From assembly GCA_900539145.1 (NCBI GenBank), contig UQAX01000019.1, forward strand, positions 1 to 44,786: a DNA stretch of 44,786 bases. The letters run 5' to 3'. Numbering within the stretch: the first letter of the stretch is position 1; the number at the start of each line of letters is the position of its first letter. Shown here in pieces: positions 42,636 to 44,786 of the stretch. Made by a program: the position numbers and the translations under genes. This DNA is from an uncultured Blautia sp. GTDB lineage: Bacteria > Bacillota > Clostridia > Lachnospirales > Lachnospiraceae. Under the pieces are notes generated by a model. It searched no databases. It saw only the letters and a list, made by a program, of their open reading frames with translations, and was not told the DNA's origin.

Positions 42636-42696
42636 AAAATGGTGGCAGAAAAATATGTATATCTTATGAATACTTACTTTCTGCCACCGTTTTTAT
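42636..42696. terminator. Bidirectional terminator after the DUF815 gene
   Basis: GGTGGCAGAAA (42641-42651) pairs perfectly with TTTCTGCCACC (42678-42688). T-runs follow on both strands, serving the DUF815 gene and the opposing small membrane gene. Confidence 0.88.
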
Positions 42697-42709
42697 CTTA
42701 GAATTTTTT

Positions 42710-42979
42710 CTACAAAAAACTGCCCCACTTATTTCTCTCTTTTAATAGTTCCTGTGTAATTTCGATTTCCTTATTATCTACATCCTTTGTGTCATATTTA
42801 TGTCCCCGAAACATACTTATGAAAAAAATTGTAAATAATAAATAGACTACATACCCCACCCATATCCAGAAGTTTGTCTGAAAAGTATTTAAGGAAGGCA
42901 GAATACAGATTGATACAGGAAATACAACTGCCACTACAAGAAGACATATTTTTATTATTTGGAGTTTCTTTGCTTTCAT
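42710..42979 (-). CDS. Small two-helix membrane protein, unknown function
   Basis: An 89-residue protein with two hydrophobic helices (about 8-27 and 38-57) and a charged C-terminal tail ending NKWGSFL. No family is recognised. The ATG at 42979 is chosen because AAAGGAGG lies 9 bases upstream and would overlap an alternative TTG. It stands between the DUF815 terminator and yneA. Confidence 0.65.
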   Translation of the reverse strand: MKAKKLQIIKICLLVVAVVFPVSICILPSLNTFQTNFWIWVGYVVYLLFTIFFISMFRGHKYDTKDVDNKEIEITQELLKERNKWGSFL

Positions 42980-43072
42980 TGTAATCAACCTCCTTTTACA
43001 TACAGTACAGTCCTTTTGATACTTTTATTATACCATTGAAAAAATAGTATGACAATGCAATTATTCTCATTT

Positions 43073-43402
43073 CTACTTTATTTCTGATGAATAATATGGG
43101 ACACATAAATATGCACCTTCATAAATCAAGTCTTCTGTTAAATGATTGATTTGTTTTACTTCTTTAATATAGTCCTCTACGGAGTCATATTCCTCGGTCA
43201 TATATTCTTCGGCTATCTCCCACAAACTACTTCCTGACTCGATTTCCACACTGGTATAATATTTATGGCGAACAGAATTCGGTGTTCCTGCATTCGCTAT
43301 ATTTGATGTTTGAAACAAAAGAAACACAAGAAATCCGATTATAAAAACTGCAACAAGAAGTCCTTTTACTCCTACTTTCTCTTTTCTTATTCTTCTATTC
43401 AT
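43073..43402 (-). CDS. yneA: SOS cell-division inhibitor YneA-like, LysM domain
   Basis: A 109-residue protein with a basic N-terminus, one membrane helix (about 13-31, ending NANA-like) and an extracytoplasmic LysM domain starting near SVEIESGSSLWEIAEEY. This is the layout of YneA, which blocks division after DNA damage by acting at the septal envelope. Divergence from lexA and LexA boxes over its promoter support the call. AGGAGG lies 8 bases upstream. The yneB/ynzC genes of B. subtilis are absent. Confidence 0.9.
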   Translation of the reverse strand: MNRRIRKEKVGVKGLLVAVFIIGFLVFLLFQTSNIANAGTPNSVRHKYYTSVEIESGSSLWEIAEEYMTEEYDSVEDYIKEVKQINHLTEDLIYEGAYLCVPYYSSEIK

Positions 43403-43431
43403 CTTATCATCCTCCTAATTCATAATCTTTG

Positions 43432-43541
43432 CGAACATTTGTTTGTTATGAACTCATTATATTATAAGAACATACGTTTGTCAATAGTTTTCGAACAAAT
43501 ATTCGGCAAAATACCGAACACGTATTCCGAATATTTGTTTG
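43432..43541. promoter_or_regulatory. Cluster of five LexA (SOS) boxes
   Basis: Five matches to the Firmicute CGAACN4GTTCG pattern, one arm often degenerate: CGAACATTTGTTTG (43432-43445), AGAACATACGTTTG (43467-43480), CGAACAAATATTCG (43492-43505), CGAACACGTATTCC (43515-43528) and CGAATATTTGTTTG (43528-43541). The second lies in the yneA promoter spacer and the fifth overlaps the lexA -35. Five sites in 110 bases imply co-operative, tight control of both genes. Confidence 0.85.
43456..43484 (-). promoter_or_regulatory. yneA consensus sigma-A promoter
   Basis: TTGACA (43479-43484, minus strand) and TATAAT (43456-43461) are 17 bases apart, a perfect consensus, with a LexA box across the -35 and spacer. 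Confidence 0.88.
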
Positions 43542-43567
43542 CATTATCCGCAAATATGTGATATGAT
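43539..43567 (+). promoter_or_regulatory. lexA promoter
   Basis: TTGCAT (43539-43544) and TATGAT (43562-43567) are 17 bases apart. The fifth LexA box overlaps the -35. Confidence 0.7.
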
Positions 43568-43621
43568 TGTTGTAGAATACTACATTTTATCTTTTTAAAA
43601 TGTATCTCGGAGGTACAACGT

Positions 43622-44248
43622 ATGGAATATGGAAAGATTAGTCAGAAACAATCTGAAATTTTAGAATATATGAAAAATGAAATTTTAAATCGTGGTTTTC
43701 CCCCTTCTGTAAGAGAAATTTGTGAAGCCGTACATTTGAAATCTACTTCATCTGTACATTCTCATTTAGAAACTCTGGAAAAAAACGGTTATATCCGCAG
43801 AGATCCTACCAAACCAAGGGCTATTGAAATCGTAGATGATAATTTTAATTTGGTACGCCGTGAAACAGTAAACGTTCCGATTATCGGAAAGGTTTCTGCC
43901 GGTCAGCCGCTTTTGGCAGTAGAAAATATTGATGGATATTTTCCTATCCCTTCTGAATATATGCCAAATAACAAAACCTTCATGTTAATTGTTCAAGGCG
44001 ACAGTATGATTAATGCCGGTATTTTTAATGGGGATTATGTGATTGTGGAACAACAGCAAACTGCCGAGAATGGTCAAAAGATAGTAGCTCTGGTAGAAGA
44101 CTCTGCTACTGTAAAAACCTTTTACAAAGAAGACGGTCACATCCGATTACAGCCGGAAAATGATACCATGGAGCCTATTATTGTGGAGCAGGATCAATTT
44201 TTCCAAATCTTAGGAAAAGTTATCGGTGTTTTTCGTTTTATGCGTTAA
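43622..44248 (+). CDS. lexA: LexA repressor
   Basis: A 208-residue SOS repressor. The N-terminal winged helix covers about 1-70 (PPSVREICEAVHLKSTSSVH recognition region). The self-cleavage site is Ala93-Gly94 in KVSAGQP. The catalytic dyad is Ser128 (QGDSM) and Lys165 (TVKTF). All residues needed for RecA-stimulated autoproteolysis are present. GGAGG lies 8 bases upstream of the ATG. It is divergent from yneA across the LexA box cluster. Confidence 0.98.
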   Translation: MEYGKISQKQSEILEYMKNEILNRGFPPSVREICEAVHLKSTSSVHSHLETLEKNGYIRRDPTKPRAIEIVDDNFNLVRRETVNVPIIGKVSAGQPLLAVENIDGYFPIPSEYMPNNKTFMLIVQGDSMINAGIFNGDYVIVEQQQTAENGQKIVALVEDSATVKTFYKEDGHIRLQPENDTMEPIIVEQDQFFQILGKVIGVFRFMR

Positions 44249-44254
44249 ACTCAA

Positions 44255-44290
44255 AAGTAAGTTCTTCCAAAAGCGAAGAACTTACTTATC
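44255..44290. terminator. Hairpin between lexA and the terminal GNAT gene
   Basis: AAGTAAGTTCTTC (44255-44267) and GAAGAACTTACTT (44275-44287) form a perfect 13-bp stem with a 7-base loop. T-tracts are short on both sides. The right arm contains the original GNAT stop codon on the minus strand. Confidence 0.65.
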
Positions 44291-44734
44291 TTTCTCCATA
44301 ATATAATTTGTCAATGCAATTCCCTTTCGAAAAACCTGCTACTCTTTTACCACAGCATACCCTCTCTTTTCAAAAAACGGTTTTGCTGTAATGGACGCAT
44401 GCGTCACAATTTTTTGAGTACATACTGTGTTTTCCAATTTTTCACAAAGTGCAGTTGCAATTCCTTTTCCCTGCCTATCTTTATGTACATAAAGTCTGTC
44501 TAAATATCCTGTATGATCAATGTCTCCAAAACCTACAATTTTATTTTCTTCTACTGCAACAAAACTCTCATGCGCTAAAAAAGAATTATTCCACTTTGCT
44601 ATATCGACTTCTCCCGTAGCCCATACATTTAACTGTTTTGGCGTATAATCTTTGCAATTCACACAATGAACCGTGTCATAAAAAAGTTTTGCCAAATCTT
44701 CACAGTCTTTTTCTTCATATTTTCTGATTATCAT
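44282..44734 (-). pseudogene. GNAT acetyltransferase interrupted by an in-frame amber codon
   Basis: The reading frame begins at ATG 44734 (AAAGGTGG 9 bases upstream) and encodes a GNAT protein with DRLYVHKDRQGKGIATALCE as the acetyl-CoA loop. It stops at TAG 44341-44339 after YAVVKE. In the same frame 18 more codons follow (QVFRKGIALTNYIMEKDK) to TAA at 44284-44282. LTNYIMEK looks like the usual last strand of this family, and the missing residue would be Gln if TAG came from CAG. The 132-residue product would lack the final strand. It is a likely nonsense mutation, or a sequence error. Confidence 0.8.
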
Positions 44735-44786
44735 AATTATTTTCCACCTTTCTGCGAAAGGCACCGATGGGGTCATGAAACCCGTC

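Overview
The window reads as a chromosomal segment of a low-GC Firmicute of the Lachnospiraceae, probably Blautia-like. The grounds are the plsX-acpP-rnc-smc-ftsY cluster, the divergent lexA/yneA pair with Firmicute-type SOS boxes, the AGGAGG-type ribosome binding sites, the UPF0237-UPF0210 pair and a folT gene behind a THF riboswitch. The genus is inference. No phage, insertion sequence, CRISPR array, rRNA or tRNA gene was seen. Most genes are on the minus strand.

Layout. 1-960: TraX-like membrane protein. 961-10201 (minus): plsX-acpP-rnc-smc-ftsY-ilvA, followed by two small membrane proteins and an NmFic-type Fic enzyme. 10202-18088: an accessory block holding an Ig-like lipoprotein, an XRE regulator, folT with its riboswitch, a GNAT, and a GH38 alpha-mannosidase divergent from a GntR/LacI-type regulator. 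This block lies between rpmF and plsX, which are neighbours in many Firmicutes. 18089-20060: ackA-yceD-rpmF, with tmcAL divergent (20325-21569). 21573-27321: polA-coaE-MBL hydrolase-ACT-UPF0210. 27542-31244: galK-galT and an ArsR-type regulator. 31383-34703: a YtrA-type regulator with an ABC exporter. 34817-37089: aspartate kinase and a 2-hydroxyacid dehydrogenase behind a structured leader. 37290-40031: EamA transporter, pyrBI and a CmpB-like membrane protein. 40165-42622: pheA and a DUF815 ATPase. 42710-44734: a small membrane protein, yneA/lexA and a GNAT gene broken by an amber codon.

How the genes work together. The core genes link phospholipid synthesis (PlsX, ACP), RNA processing (RNase III), chromosome compaction (SMC) and membrane targeting (FtsY). 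AckA and TmcAL both use acetate. GalK and GalT form the Leloir pathway. PyrB and PyrI form regulated aspartate transcarbamoylase, and aspartate kinase draws on the same aspartate pool. LexA and YneA couple DNA damage to a division block. Several promoters match the sigma-A consensus with 16-18 bp spacing, and several carry palindromes placed like operators.

The observations most worth checking are: a 43-codon reading frame in the aspartate-kinase leader that ends in an ATGA overlap and spans a terminator-like hairpin; a possible 70-nt structured RNA near 12.3 kb; nested inverted repeats around the polA promoter; the in-frame amber codon in the terminal GNAT gene; and the ArsR-type protein with an unrecognised sensor domain beside galKT. 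I did not find a clear new multi-gene defence or mobile system.
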